51,783 bases of DNA from Actinocrinis puniceicyclus (GCF_018283645.1 NZ_JAGSXH010000037.1:1-51783), one strand, 5' to 3'. Shown: positions 27,377-36,834, numbered from the stretch's first letter. Numbers and translations are program-made. The notes: generated from the sequence alone by a model not told the origin.

Positions 27377-29074
27377 ATGCGCAATGCGACGCTCGGACCC
27401 GAGCAGCGGCGGGCCGCCTTGGCCGCGCTCGCGGCGAGCGAACTGGACGTCCTGGTGGTCGGCGGCGGCGTGGTCGGCGCCGGCACCACTCTCGACGCGG
27501 TGACCCGTGGGTTCTCGGTCGGCTTGGTCGAGGCGCAGGACTGGGCCTCAGGCACATCGAGCCGGTCGTCCAAACTCATCCACGGTGGCTTGCGGTACCT
27601 GGAGATGCTGGACTTCGCGCTCGTGCGCGAAGCGCTCAAGGAACGCGGGCTGCTGATCGAGCGGCTGGCGCCGCATCTGGTGCGCCCGGTGCCGTTCCTT
27701 TACCCGCTCACCGGACGTGGCTGGGAACGCTTCTACGCGGGCTCAGGTATCGCGCTGTACGACGCGATGAGTTATTCGTCGGGACACGGCCGCGGCCTGC
27801 CCCCGCACCGCCACCTGACCCGCCGTCACGCCCTGCGCATCGCACCGTCGCTCAAGAAGAACACGCTCGTCGGCGCTATCCAGTACTACGACGCACAAGT
27901 CGACGACGCTCGCTTCGTGACGACGCTCGTGCGTACCGCGGCCTCATTCGGTGCCCACGTGGCCAACCGGGCGCGCGTCGTCGGATTCCTGCGCGAAGGC
28001 GAGCGCGTGACCGGGGCCGTCGTGCGCGACGAGGAGAGCGGCGAGCAGATCGAGGTCAGGGCATCGCAGGTGGTCAACGCCACAGGCGTGTGGACCGACG
28101 AGACGCAGGCGATGGTCGGTGAACGCGGGAAGTTCCATGTCACCGCGTCGAAGGGTGTGCACCTCGTCGTGCCCAAAGACCGCATCCAGTCGGCCTCGGG
28201 CATCATCCTGCGAACGGAAAACTCCGTGCTCTTCGTCATACCGTGGGGCCGGCACTGGATCATCGGCACGACGGACACCGCCTGGAACCTGGACAAGGCC
28301 CACCCGGCTGCGAGCGCGACAGACATCGACTATGTGCTCGGCCGCGCCAACAGAGTGCTGACGACGGAGCTGACCCGCGAGGACGTCGAAGGCGTATTCG
28401 CCGGTCTGCGGCCGCTGTTGTCCGGCGAGTCCGACGAGACCTCGAAGCTCTCGCGCGAGCACATCGTCGCGCATGCGGTCCCGGGGCTGGTCGTGGTGGC
28501 CGGTGGCAAGTACACGACGTACCGCGTCATGGCCATGGATGCGGTTGACGCGGCGCTGCACGGGCTCGATCGGCGCGGCCCGGCTTCGTGCACCGAGACG
28601 ATTCCGCTGCTCGGCGCGGACGGCTTTCCGGCGCTGTGGAACGGCCGCGCCCGGCTGGCGGTGTCCAGCGGCCTGCACGTGGCCCGGGTCGAGCATCTGC
28701 TGAGCCGGTACGGTTCGCTGGCCGAGGAGGTGATCGACCTGATCGAGAAGGACCGAACGCTCGGCCTGCCACTTGAGGGCGCGGACGACTACCTGCGCGC
28801 CGAGATCGTCTACGCCGCGTCGCACGAGGGCGCGATCCATTTGGAGGACGCGCTGGCCCGCCGGACCCGGATCGGCTTCGAGACCTTCGACCGTGGCGTC
28901 GGCTCGGCCCGGCCCGCCGCTGAACTGATGGCGCAGACCCTCGGCTGGGACGAGGGCCGGCTGGAGCGGGAGATCGCGCATTACAACGCGCATATTGCGG
29001 CTGAGCGGGCGTCACAGCTCCAGCCGGACGACCAGTCGGCGGACGCGGCGCGGATGGGTGTGCCCGAGTTCTGA
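27377..29074 (+). CDS. glpD: Glycerol-3-phosphate dehydrogenase (FAD)
   Basis: The 565-residue flavoprotein oxidises glycerol-3-phosphate to dihydroxyacetone phosphate at the membrane and passes electrons to quinone. Its FAD-binding motif is LDVLVVGGGVVGAGTTLDA, followed by SSKLIHGGLRYLE. The family block GGKYTTYRVMA is present, as is the C-terminal domain. The start is uncertain. ATG 27377 is used (MRNATLGPEQRRA), although GAGG is only 2 nt before it; GTG 27353 in frame has no ribosome site. Confidence 0.94.
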   Translation: MRNATLGPEQRRAALAALAASELDVLVVGGGVVGAGTTLDAVTRGFSVGLVEAQDWASGTSSRSSKLIHGGLRYLEMLDFALVREALKERGLLIERLAPHLVRPVPFLYPLTGRGWERFYAGSGIALYDAMSYSSGHGRGLPPHRHLTRRHALRIAPSLKKNTLVGAIQYYDAQVDDARFVTTLVRTAASFGAHVANRARVVGFLREGERVTGAVVRDEESGEQIEVRASQVVNATGVWTDETQAMVGERGKFHVTASKGVHLVVPKDRIQSASGIILRTENSVLFVIPWGRHWIIGTTDTAWNLDKAHPAASATDIDYVLGRANRVLTTELTREDVEGVFAGLRPLLSGESDETSKLSREHIVAHAVPGLVVVAGGKYTTYRVMAMDAVDAALHGLDRRGPASCTETIPLLGADGFPALWNGRARLAVSSGLHVARVEHLLSRYGSLAEEVIDLIEKDRTLGLPLEGADDYLRAEIVYAASHEGAIHLEDALARRTRIGFETFDRGVGSARPAAELMAQTLGWDEGRLEREIAHYNAHIAAERASQLQPDDQSADAARMGVPEF

Positions 29075-29096
29075 CGGAACGTCACGCCGCTGATGG

Positions 29097-29495
29097 TTAC
29101 CGCAGCAAAGCGAGCAGCAGCGCCACGGCCGCCAGCGCGCTCACGGCGGCGGCGACGGCCGGAAGCCGCAGCGCGGCGAGGTGGTGCGACGGGCGAACGC
29201 CCCAGCGGCGCGACGGCAGTTCGGCGAGCCGGGCCGCGCGAATCTGCCGGGCCAGCAGGGCGCGGTCCTCGGCCGAGGGTTCTCGCACCCGGGCGGCGGC
29301 GACGAAGGATTCGTCGAACACCGTGGTCTCCAGAACGGCGTCCAGGCTCTCGTCTTCGACATGCGCGTCGTTCCGTGTGCTGTTGTCCGGCAGGACGGTG
29401 TTCGGCTCAACGCTCGGAGCGTTCGCGGGGACCTGTGGTGCGTCTGCGCGGCGCTGCGCGGAGTGGTTGCGCTGTTCGGGGAAGCGCTCGGTCAT
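29097..29495 (-). CDS. Tail-anchored protein of unknown function
   Basis: The 132-residue protein is acidic and disordered for about 85 residues (VLPDNSTRNDAHVEDESLDA), then has a basic stretch and a single C-terminal helix (LPAVAAAVSALAAVALLLALL) ending in Arg. It has no signal peptide, so it is likely a cytoplasmic protein anchored by its tail. There is no ribosome site, but TACATT lies 6 nt before the ATG, so the transcript may be leaderless. It converges with glpD and is followed by proA on the same strand. I do not recognise the family. Confidence 0.55.
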   Translation of the reverse strand: MTERFPEQRNHSAQRRADAPQVPANAPSVEPNTVLPDNSTRNDAHVEDESLDAVLETTVFDESFVAAARVREPSAEDRALLARQIRAARLAELPSRRWGVRPSHHLAALRLPAVAAAVSALAAVALLLALLR

Positions 29496-29501
29496 TGCGG
29501 A

Positions 29502-29507
29502 AATGTA
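29502..29507 (-). promoter_or_regulatory. Candidate -10 box for the tail-anchored gene
   Basis: TACATT on the minus strand is 6 nt from the ATG at 29495, fitting a leaderless start. No good -35 is seen. Confidence 0.4.
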
Positions 29508-29580
29508 ACCGAATTATCGTGTGATCAGTAGGGGTGAGACACGGCAAATTGCGACATTCACCCACGAGTGAGGTGATCGG

Positions 29581-30864
29581 TCAGAGGGCGCTGGAGTGCC
29601 GCGCCTTGGTCTGTCCGTCGCCGACCACGATGTACTTGGTGGAGGTAAGCTCCGGCAGTCCCATCGGGCCGCGCGCGTGCAGCTTCTGGTTCGAGATCCC
29701 GATCTCGGCGCCGAACCCGAACTCTCCGCCGTCGGTGAAGCGGGTCGAGGCGTTCACGATCACCGCCGCCGAGTCCACGCGCGCGGTGAAGGTGCGGGCC
29801 GCGGCCTGTGAGCGGGTGATGATCGACTCGGTGTGGTTCGTCGAGTACTCGCGGATGTGCGCGATCGCCGCGTCCAGCGAGTCGACGACGGCGGCCGCGA
29901 TGTCGAGCGACACGTACTCCTTGTAGTAGTCGGCCTCCGTCGCGGGTACCACGTCGGCGCTGTACCCGGACACCTGCTCGTCGCCGTGCACGGTCACGCC
30001 GGCGGCGGCGAGCGCGGCGAGTGCGCGGGGGAGGAACGCCTCCGCGATGTCCCGGTGCACCAGCACGGTCTCGGCCGCGTTGCAGACGCTGGGGCGCTGC
30101 GCTTTCGAGTCGATCAGCAGCTCGACGGCGAGGTCCACGTCCGCGTCGGCGTCCACGTACACGTGGCAGTTGCCGACCCCGGTCTCGATCACGGGGACCG
30201 TCGAACCGGTCACCACCGAGCTGATCAGCGCGGCCCCGCCGCGCGGGATCAGCACGTCGACCAGGCCGCGTGCCTGCATCAGCTCCTTGACCGAGTCGTG
30301 TGTGTCGCCCGGCACCAGCTGGATCGCGTCGACCGGCAGTCCGCAACCCGCCAGCGCCTCGCGCATGATCTCGACCAGCGCGGCGTTCGAGGCGCGCGCG
30401 GAGGAGGAGCCGCGAAGCAGCACCGCGTTGCCGGACTTGAGGCAGAGACCCGCGGCGTCGACCGTCACGTTCGGCCGTGCCTCGTAGATGATGCCGACGA
30501 CGCCGAGCGGGACTCGTACCTGACGCAGTTCCAAGCCGTTCGGAAGCGTCGAGCCGCGAACCACCTCGCCGACTGGGTCGGCCAGCGTGGTCACCTTCCG
30601 CAGCGCCTCGGCGATGGCGGTGATCCGGTCGGCGGTCAGGGTCAGCCGGTCCACGATGCCGGAATCGGTGCCCGCTTCGCGTGCGCGGGCGACGTCCTCG
30701 GCGTTGGCTTCGAGGATGCGCGGCGCGTCGGCGGCTAGGGCGTCCGCGATGGCGTGCAGTGCGCGGTCCTTCTCGCCACGGGTGCGTACCGCCAGGTCTG
30801 CGGCGGCCTCGCGGGCCCGTCGCGCCGCCTGGATGACTTCCGACTCGCCAGCCACGTCCACCAT
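29581..30864 (-). CDS. proA: Gamma-glutamyl phosphate reductase
   Basis: The 427-residue enzyme makes glutamate semialdehyde from gamma-glutamyl phosphate with NADPH, the second step of proline synthesis. Family blocks are visible: [23 protein letters not shown] and the catalytic Cys in [13 protein letters not shown]. It ends ...[14 protein letters not shown], near the usual length. No ordinary ribosome site precedes the ATG, but TAACCT lies 6 nt upstream, suggesting leaderless translation from its own promoter. It lies 79 bp after proB. Confidence 0.96.
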   Translation of the reverse strand: MVDVAGESEVIQAARRAREAAADLAVRTRGEKDRALHAIADALAADAPRILEANAEDVARAREAGTDSGIVDRLTLTADRITAIAEALRKVTTLADPVGEVVRGSTLPNGLELRQVRVPLGVVGIIYEARPNVTVDAAGLCLKSGNAVLLRGSSSARASNAALVEIMREALAGCGLPVDAIQLVPGDTHDSVKELMQARGLVDVLIPRGGAALISSVVTGSTVPVIETGVGNCHVYVDADADVDLAVELLIDSKAQRPSVCNAAETVLVHRDIAEAFLPRALAALAAAGVTVHGDEQVSGYSADVVPATEADYYKEYVSLDIAAAVVDSLDAAIAHIREYSTNHTESIITRSQAAARTFTARVDSAAVIVNASTRFTDGGEFGFGAEIGISNQKLHARGPMGLPELTSTKYIVVGDGQTKARHSSAL

Positions 30865-30870
30865 GGCTCC

Positions 30871-30876
30871 AGGTTA
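30871..30876 (-). promoter_or_regulatory. Candidate -10 box for leaderless proA
   Basis: TAACCT on the minus strand is 6 nt before the proA ATG. A GGAG overlapping the gap is too close to serve as a normal ribosome site. Confidence 0.4.
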
Positions 30877-30943
30877 CGTCGGGTGGCCCTGGTCGTACGC
30901 GCCATTTCGGACGGTGAGACCGAGCGGTCGGCTGACCGGCCGG

Positions 30944-32092
30944 TCACAGCAAGGCCAGGTCGTCCCGGTGTACGACCTCACGCTCGTACTGCGGCCCGAG
31001 ATCCACGGCCAGATCGCGGGTCGAGCGCCCCAGCAGCGACGGCAGTTCGGCCGCGTCGTAGTTGACCAGCCCGCGGGCCACCGGGCGGCCGGAGGGATCG
31101 ACGAGGTCGACCGGGTCGCCCGCGACGAAGGTTCCGGACACGGCCGTGATGCCGGCCGGCAGGAGGGACAGGCGGCGGCGCACCACCGCGTCCACCGCTC
31201 CGGCGTCGAGCTTCAACTCGCCGCGCGGCGCGGTGGCGTGCGCGAGCCACAGCAGCCTCGCAGCCGAGCGTTTCCCGGTGCGGTGGAACAGGGTGCCGAC
31301 CGGGTCGCCGCGCAGCGCTCGGGCGGCGTACGCGGCCCTGGTGAGCACCACCGGGATGCCCGCCTCGGTCGCGATCCGGGCCGCCTCCACCTTCGTCACC
31401 ATGCCGCCGGTGCCGACCCCGGCCCGCCCGGCCGACCCGATCGCCACGCCGGCCAGGTCCTGCGGCCCGCGCACGTCGGAGATCAGGACACTGCCGGGCT
31501 TGCGCGGGTCGCCGTCGTAGAGCGCGTCCACGTCGGAAAGCAGCACCAGCAGGTCCGCGTTGACCAGGTGCGCGACGAGCGCCGCCAGCCGATCGTTGTC
31601 GCCGAACCGGATCTCCTGCGTGGCGACCGTGTCGTTCTCGTTGACGATCGGTACGAAGCCGAGTTCGAGCAGCCGGCTGAGCGTCTGCAGGGCATTTCGA
31701 TAGTGCGAGCGGCGCGTCACATCGTCGGCCGTGAGCAGTACCTGTCCCACACCGTGCCCGTGCCGCGCGAAGGACTGCGTGTAACGCGCTATCAGCAGGC
31801 CCTGCCCGACGCTCGCCGCGGCTTGCTGCAACGCCAGCTCGCGCGGTCGTTTCGTCAGCCCGAGCGGGGCGAGGCCGGCCGCGATCGCGCCGGAGGAGAC
31901 GAGGACGACTTCGGCCGGATCTCCCGCGGGCCGCGCGAGCGCCGATTCGTGGAGCGCGTCCACGAGGGCGTCCACCCGGCTGCCGTCGAGCCCGCCGGAC
32001 GCGGTGGTCAGCGAGGAGGAACCCACTTTCACGACGATCCGCCGCGCGGCGATGACCGCCGCGCGCCCGGCCGCCAGTTCGTCGTCGCTCAC
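30944..32092 (-). CDS. proB: Glutamate 5-kinase with PUA domain
   Basis: The 382-residue enzyme phosphorylates glutamate for proline synthesis and is normally feedback-inhibited by proline. The kinase domain begins RRIVVKVGSSSLTT and has VLVSSGAIAAG and NENDTVATQEIRFGDND. A C-terminal PUA-like domain follows from about residue 285 (GELKLDAGAVDAVV). The GTG start lacks a ribosome site; TATCCT lies 6 nt upstream. Confidence 0.96.
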   Translation of the reverse strand: MSDDELAAGRAAVIAARRIVVKVGSSSLTTASGGLDGSRVDALVDALHESALARPAGDPAEVVLVSSGAIAAGLAPLGLTKRPRELALQQAAASVGQGLLIARYTQSFARHGHGVGQVLLTADDVTRRSHYRNALQTLSRLLELGFVPIVNENDTVATQEIRFGDNDRLAALVAHLVNADLLVLLSDVDALYDGDPRKPGSVLISDVRGPQDLAGVAIGSAGRAGVGTGGMVTKVEAARIATEAGIPVVLTRAAYAARALRGDPVGTLFHRTGKRSAARLLWLAHATAPRGELKLDAGAVDAVVRRRLSLLPAGITAVSGTFVAGDPVDLVDPSGRPVARGLVNYDAAELPSLLGRSTRDLAVDLGPQYEREVVHRDDLALL

Positions 32093-32098
32093 CGGCTC

Positions 32099-32104
32099 AG
32101 GATA
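32099..32104 (-). promoter_or_regulatory. Candidate -10 box for leaderless proB
   Basis: TATCCT on the minus strand is 6 nt before the proB GTG. It would give proB its own promoter, consistent with the gene upstream (the GH87 enzyme) being unrelated. Confidence 0.45.
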
Positions 32105-32275
32105 CGTTCGGCGGCCCCCGCCCGGCCTGTTCGTTTCAGCGCGTGGACCGAAGCCGGCGTGTGGACCTGTGTCCGCGGGCAGGCCGTGCCGCGGTGCGGC
32201 AGGCCCGGACCCTGGACGGGAAGCCAGGTCCGGGCCGTATCACCGGGCCCGCGCGCCCGACGTCCCGCTATGCCG

Positions 32276-34336
32276 TCACGACCAGGGGGAGGGCGGTGGC
32301 GGCGGTACGACCGCCGGACGGTCGTCACAGGTGATCGTGTTCGGCAGCTCCCAGGGCGCCGGCCACGGACCGGTCGTGCCGCCGCCGGTGTTGCCGCCCA
32401 GGTCGAACAGCGAGAACTCCGATCCGGCGGCGGTGAAGTGGAACGAGCCGCAGTTGTTCACGCCGACCGCGCCGACGTTGCGGGCCACCACGTTGCGGAA
32501 CGAGGCCGAGCCGGCGACCCGCGCGCTGACCACGGAGGTGCCGGTGCCGTCCACCTTGATGTCCGAGAAGTGCACGTTCGAGATCGAGTACAGGTCCTTC
32601 ACGGACCAGTCGGAGACCAGCATGATCGCGTTGTACGTGTTGTCGAGGAAGTCGTCCCCGGTCACCTCGACGTCCGCGGTGATGCTGCCCTGCAGCGCGT
32701 AGAACCAGATCGCGCCGAGCCCGATGTTCCAGTTCAGCTCGTAGGTGCCGGCGCGCACCACGGTGTTGTCGCCGATCCACAGGTGGCCGGTGAACGGCAC
32801 CGCGCCGAAGCGGCTGCCGACCTGGATGCCGCTGCCCTCCCGGATCGGATCGGCGATCAGGTTGCCGGAGACCGTGTTGTCCGCGCCGCCGTAGATCGCG
32901 ATGCCGTTGGCCAGTACCGGGGTCTGCACCGTGTTGTGGTCGAAGGTGTCGTTCGCGTCGGCGGTCGTCTCCGACCACATGGCCAGGCCGTCGTCGCCGG
33001 TGTTGCGGATGAGGTTGTCGCGCACCAGCGACCCGGTCACGCCGGTGTGGAAGTTGATGCCGTCGGCGATCTGGTCGGCGATGACGTTGTTCGTGATCCG
33101 CAGGTTCGTCATCGGCCCGTCGAACCACATGCCCACCTTGGTGTGGTGGATGTAGAGGCCGTCGACGGTCGAGTCGCTCATCGCGCCGCCGATGCCGTTC
33201 ACCTGGTCGGTGTCGATGCGTTCGCGCACGTCGCCCTCGATCGCGAAGCCGGACAGGTGCACGTTGTGGCTACCGCCGGCCGAGGCGTCCTTGCCGTAGA
33301 AGCCGACCCCGGTGTGGATCGAGCCGTCCGGAGCCGGGCTGCTGAGCGTGACCTGGTGGCCCTTGACGGTCGTGTACCAGCTGCCTGCGCCTTCGATCGT
33401 CACGTTGTCGACGATGATGTGCCGATTGACCTGGTACGTACCCGGCGGGATGTACACCTTCAGATGTGTCTTCTGCGCGAAGGCGATGGCCCGGTCGAAA
33501 GCGGCGGCAGCGTCCCGGGCGCCGGTCGGGTCGGCGCCGAAGAGCAGCACGTTCGCGGCGGCGAGGTCGACCTTTGGCGGGGCGAGCAGCTGAGAGTCCA
33601 TCAGGTCGATGGTCGTGTTCGCCGCGTCGCTGCCGGCCGGGACGGTCAGCCGGATCTTCGAGCCCGCGCCGTAGGTCCGGCCGAGCAGGAGCCGCTGTTC
33701 GTCGTAGAAGTGGTTCGGGCGGAACGGGGTCGGGAACACCGGAGCCGGCGTCGTGGCGTCCGGTACGCAGGAACACTCGGTGGTCCACCAGTCCGGGTGC
33801 AGCGGCCCGGCGTTCGGGTCGTTGCTGAACGGATACTCGTTGTACAGCCATGCATACTGCGACGTAAGGGTCAGAGTGCGGTGATCGTGGCCGTTTACGC
33901 TCACGTCGAGCGGAGCGGTGATACCACCGCCGGTGGGAGCGTCGGGGATGCTGTACCGCACGGTGACCGCGTTGGCCGGGCTGGGCAATGTGAACTCTAC
34001 GTACTGACCCGGCGTCAGATTGACGGCCGATCGGCCGGACGCCTCCGCGGGCAGTGTGTAAGCGGTCGTGCTCGGACCGATGACCGTGCCATCCGTCGCA
34101 GCGTTCTCCGCTTCTTGTTCGACGATGCCGAGGCTGGCGCCGCGCCCGGCGACCAGTGCCGGGTCGATCGCGGCACGGGTGACCGCGGTCGGGGTGACGC
34201 CGCCGCCGGCGGCGAGGGCCGGGGCGGCGGAGACCATGCTCAGACCGGCGGCCGCGGCGGTCGCGGCGGCGAGTGCGGCGCTGCGCCGTGGCCGCGCGAG
34301 CGGTCGGGCCAGAGCCCGCGGGGTGCTCCGTGACAT
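32276..34336 (-). CDS. Secreted GH87-type alpha-glucanase (mycodextranase-like)
   Basis: From ATG 34336 the protein has 686 residues with an Arg-rich, Ala-rich signal peptide (Tat-like or Sec) ending near PALAAG. Residues about 65-220 form a carbohydrate-binding beta-sandwich of CBM6/35 type (QEAENAATDG and RSAVNLTPGQYVEFTL). The rest is a right-handed parallel beta-helix with repeated NVTIEGAG, DGLYIHHTKVGMWFDGP and NTGDDGLAMWS turns. Asp425 (ADGINFH) and Asp448-Asp449 (GDDG) are spaced as the three catalytic Asp of GH87 alpha-1,3-glucanases that I recall (offsets +23 and +24). It would cut alpha-1,3-glucan of fungal walls. A pectate-lyase-like role is the alternative. It lies between proB and obgE, apart from their pathways. 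Confidence 0.78.
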   Translation of the reverse strand: MSRSTPRALARPLARPRRSAALAAATAAAAGLSMVSAAPALAAGGGVTPTAVTRAAIDPALVAGRGASLGIVEQEAENAATDGTVIGPSTTAYTLPAEASGRSAVNLTPGQYVEFTLPSPANAVTVRYSIPDAPTGGGITAPLDVSVNGHDHRTLTLTSQYAWLYNEYPFSNDPNAGPLHPDWWTTECSCVPDATTPAPVFPTPFRPNHFYDEQRLLLGRTYGAGSKIRLTVPAGSDAANTTIDLMDSQLLAPPKVDLAAANVLLFGADPTGARDAAAAFDRAIAFAQKTHLKVYIPPGTYQVNRHIIVDNVTIEGAGSWYTTVKGHQVTLSSPAPDGSIHTGVGFYGKDASAGGSHNVHLSGFAIEGDVRERIDTDQVNGIGGAMSDSTVDGLYIHHTKVGMWFDGPMTNLRITNNVIADQIADGINFHTGVTGSLVRDNLIRNTGDDGLAMWSETTADANDTFDHNTVQTPVLANGIAIYGGADNTVSGNLIADPIREGSGIQVGSRFGAVPFTGHLWIGDNTVVRAGTYELNWNIGLGAIWFYALQGSITADVEVTGDDFLDNTYNAIMLVSDWSVKDLYSISNVHFSDIKVDGTGTSVVSARVAGSASFRNVVARNVGAVGVNNCGSFHFTAAGSEFSLFDLGGNTGGGTTGPWPAPWELPNTITCDDRPAVVPPPPPSPWS

Positions 34337-34410
34337 CGAATGCTCGTTTCTCTCGGGAGGCTCAACACGTGATGACGCCCACGGTGGAGCAACCACGCCA
34401 CCGCCCTGAT

Positions 34411-34442
34411 CGCGAGGGGGAACCGTCGCGAGGGGGAACCGT
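34411..34442. repeat. Two 16-bp tandem repeats in the GH87 gene leader
   Basis: CGCGAGGGGGAACCGT occurs twice in tandem and is followed by CGCGACG. The copies lie immediately after the predicted transcription start of the GH87 gene, so they could be a regulator-binding site. Confidence 0.85.
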
Positions 34443-34451
34443 CGCGACGTG

Positions 34452-34480
34452 ACACTAGGGCCGCGTATCCGGCTTCACAA
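34452..34480 (-). promoter_or_regulatory. Predicted promoter of the GH87 gene
   Basis: On the minus strand TTGTGA (34480-34475), 17 bp, then TAGTGT (34457-34452) form a reasonable vegetative promoter. Transcription would start near 34445, about 108 nt before the ATG. Confidence 0.6.
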
Positions 34481-34688
34481 GAGTCCCTGCAAAGGAATTT
34501 CGCACATCTGGTCCTTCTTTGCGCGACGAGCTATCTTTCTTGCGGTTATTGTTCCGCTTCGTTGCGTCTCATCGCCTGGCCGGCGTCGGCGATAGGGCAG
34601 GGGAGATCGGCCGGCGCCGACCGGCCGGTGATCAGTGTGAAAGGACCGATCGATCCTGCGGGCCGACCGACCTCGCGGGCCGCGCCGG
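34481..34688. other. Gene-free stretch between the GH87 gene and obgE
   Basis: The first 80 bases are T-rich on the plus strand, unlike their neighbours, and include short A/T tracts (GGTTATTGTTCC). No gene or perfect hairpin was found. Confidence 0.5.
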
Positions 34689-36119
34689 TCAGCTGTAGAG
34701 CCGATCGTCGCTGCCGCGCGGCCCGAGGTGTTCCGCGCCGCTGGAGAGGGTCGGCTGCCAGTCGAACACGACCGCGTCGTCCCCGTCGCCGATGACCACC
34801 TCGTCGCCCTCGTGCGCCCCCATCTCGAGCAGCGCCTGCTCGACGCCCAGCCGGTTGAGCCGGTCGGCCAGGTACCCGACCGCCTCGTCGACGGAGAAGT
34901 CCGTCTGCCGCACCCATCGCTCCGGCTTCGTGCCGCGCACCACGTAGTGGCCGTCCTCGAAACTGAGCGTGAACGGCGCCGCGTCCACCGCCTTGGGCCG
35001 GATCACCAGGCGGCCGGGCTCCTCGGCGGGGCGCTGCGCCCGGGCCTGCTCGACGATCCGCGCCAGCGCGAAGGCCAGCTCGCGCAGCCCCTCCCGGCTG
35101 ACCGCGGACACTTCGAAGACCCGCAGCCCGCGTGCCTCCAGGTCGGACCGCACCAGTTCGGCCAGCTCACGCGCCTCCGGCACGTCGATCTTGTTGAGCA
35201 CGACGAGCCGCGGCCGCTCGGAAAGCCTGCCGAGCGACGCGAACTGCGTTCCGGCTCCCGACCCGATCCAGGCGTCCGTCGCCGTCCGCTCCTGCGCCGC
35301 CAGCGCGTTCTCGTACGCGAGCAACTCGGCCTCGATCACGTCCAGGTCGCTGAGCGGATCGCGGTCCGGCTCCAGGGTCGCGCAGTCCAGGACGTGCACC
35401 AGCACCGCGCAGCGCTCGACGTGCCGCAGGAACTCGTGGCCCAGCCCCCTGCCCTCGCTCGCGCCCGGGATCAGTCCGGGCACGTCCGCCATGGTGAAGA
35501 CGTGGTTGTCCGCGGTGACCACGCCGAGATTCGGCACCAGGGTGGTGAACGGATAGTCCGCGATCTTCGGCTTGGCCGCGGACATCGCGGCGACCAGGGA
35601 GGATTTGCCGGCGCTCGGGTAGCCGACGAGCGCCACGTCCGCCACCGACTTGAGTTCCAGCACGAACTGCCCGGACTCGCCCGGCTCGCCGAGCAGCGCG
35701 AACCCGGGCGCCTTGCGCTTGGTGGTGGCCAGCGCCGCGTTGCCCAGGCCGCCGGGCCCGCCCTTCGCCAGCACCAGGCGGGTACCCGCGCCCACCAGGT
35801 CGGCGAGCACCTCACCGTCCTCGGTCTTGACGACGGTGCCGCTGGGCACCGGCAGGATCACGTCCGCGCCGTTCGCGCCCTGCCGCAGACCGCCCGCGCC
35901 CGGTTTGCCGTTGCCGGCGGTGCGGTGCGGCGAGTAGTGGTACTCGATCAGCGAGGTCACGTTCGGATCGACGACGAGGATGACGTCCCCGCCGCGGCCC
36001 CCGTTCGCCCCGTCCGGGCCGCCGAGCGGCTTGAACTTCTCCCGGTGCACGGAAGCGCAGCCGTGGCCGCCCTTACCGGCCGCGACGTGAAGTACCACGC
36101 GGTCCACGAAGGTGGCCAT
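34689..36119 (-). CDS. obgE: Obg GTPase
   Basis: The 476-residue protein has the Gly-rich Obg fold (about residues 1-158: [15 protein letters not shown] and [14 protein letters not shown]), a G domain with [15 protein letters not shown] and NKID, and a C-terminal OCT domain (about 345-430). Obg binds the 50S ribosomal subunit and links growth with nucleotide levels; in Streptomyces it controls the onset of sporulation. A ribosome site GAGAAGG lies about 8 nt before the ATG. It follows rpmA, with a strong hairpin between them. Confidence 0.97.
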   Translation of the reverse strand: MATFVDRVVLHVAAGKGGHGCASVHREKFKPLGGPDGANGGRGGDVILVVDPNVTSLIEYHYSPHRTAGNGKPGAGGLRQGANGADVILPVPSGTVVKTEDGEVLADLVGAGTRLVLAKGGPGGLGNAALATTKRKAPGFALLGEPGESGQFVLELKSVADVALVGYPSAGKSSLVAAMSAAKPKIADYPFTTLVPNLGVVTADNHVFTMADVPGLIPGASEGRGLGHEFLRHVERCAVLVHVLDCATLEPDRDPLSDLDVIEAELLAYENALAAQERTATDAWIGSGAGTQFASLGRLSERPRLVVLNKIDVPEARELAELVRSDLEARGLRVFEVSAVSREGLRELAFALARIVEQARAQRPAEEPGRLVIRPKAVDAAPFTLSFEDGHYVVRGTKPERWVRQTDFSVDEAVGYLADRLNRLGVEQALLEMGAHEGDEVVIGDGDDAVVFDWQPTLSSGAEHLGPRGSDDRLYS

Positions 36120-36145
36120 GGCTTTCTACCTTCTCCCGATCATGA

Positions 36146-36182
36146 CAGTACGCCGGGTCGTTCACCGCGACCCGGCGTACTG
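36146..36182 (-). terminator. Strong hairpin between rpmA and obgE
   Basis: CAGTACGCCGGGTCG and CGACCCGGCGTACTG form a perfect 15-bp stem with a 7-nt loop. It lies after rpmA and 26 bp before the obgE ATG, so it may end the rplU-rpmA transcript or attenuate obgE. Confidence 0.8.
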
Positions 36183-36211
36183 GTGAGGCTGTGCGTAACT
36201 GGTGGAACGAC

Positions 36212-36240
36212 GCGCAGCGCGCTGCGCGTGCGCGTGCGCG
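36212..36240. repeat. 16-bp palindrome running into a TGCGCG repeat
   Basis: GCGCAGCGCGCTGCGC (36212-36227) is self-complementary; TGCGCG is repeated three times at 36223-36240. It lies just after the rpmA stop. Confidence 0.7.
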
Positions 36241-36252
36241 TGCTGACGCCTC

Positions 36253-36510
36253 TCAGGCGTCGACGGCCACGATGTTGATGACCTTGCGGCCACGGTGCGT
36301 ACCGAACTGCACCGCGCCGGTGGTCAGCGCGAACAGCGTGTCGTCCTTGCCGCGGCCGACGTTCTCACCCGGGTGGAAGTGCGTACCGCGCTGACGCAGC
36401 AGGATCTCGCCGGCGTTCACCTTCTGGCCGCCGAAGCGCTTGACGCCGAGCCGCTGCGCGTTCGAGTCCCGGCCGTTGCGGCTGGACGAGGCGCCCTTCT
36501 TGTGTGCCAT
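36253..36510 (-). CDS. rpmA: Ribosomal protein bL27
   Basis: The 85-residue protein begins [28 protein letters not shown], the classical L27 start. Its N-terminal tail reaches the peptidyl-transferase centre. There is no Firmicutes-type cleavable extension. It lies 6 bp downstream of rplU, cotranscribed. Confidence 0.98.
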   Translation of the reverse strand: MAHKKGASSSRNGRDSNAQRLGVKRFGGQKVNAGEILLRQRGTHFHPGENVGRGKDDTLFALTTGAVQFGTHRGRKVINIVAVDA

Positions 36511-36516
36511 GTCAGC

Positions 36517-36834
36517 TTACTTCTTCCCGGTGTCGATGCTGGTGACCTTGACCTGGGTGTACTTCTGCCGGTGACCCTGGCGCACCCGGTAGCCGGTCTT
36601 GTTCTTGTACTTGAGGATGTCGATCTTCTTCGCCTTGACCTCGGCGACGATCTCGGCGTGGACCTTGACACCTTCGAGCACCCAAGCGTCGGAGGTGACA
36701 GAGTCGCCGTCGACCACGAGCAGCGCCTTCATCTCCACCGATGTTCCCGGCGCGCCGACGATCCGGTCGACCTGGACGACGTCGCCGACGGCGACCTTGT
36801 GCTGCCTACCGCCGCTGCGGACGATCGCGTACAC
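36517..36834 (-). CDS. rplU: Ribosomal protein bL21
   Basis: The 105-residue protein begins [18 protein letters not shown] and contains [17 protein letters not shown], which are typical of L21. The start is GTG with TAGGAG 7 nt upstream. It is the first gene of the rplU-rpmA pair; a promoter-like sequence lies about 140 bp upstream. Confidence 0.97.
   Translation of the reverse strand: MYAIVRSGGRQHKVAVGDVVQVDRIVGAPGTSVEMKALLVVDGDSVTSDAWVLEGVKVHAEIVAEVKAKKIDILKYKNKTGYRVRQGHRQKYTQVKVTSIDTGKK

Noticed and set aside
30587-34333. A 1248-codon plus-strand frame over proBA and the GH87 gene
   Set aside because: It spans three genes of the other strand and has low-complexity composition.
34411-34442. 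CRISPR-like or other repeat array
   Set aside because: Only two units without spacers are present; all the short repeats in the window are tandem duplications.
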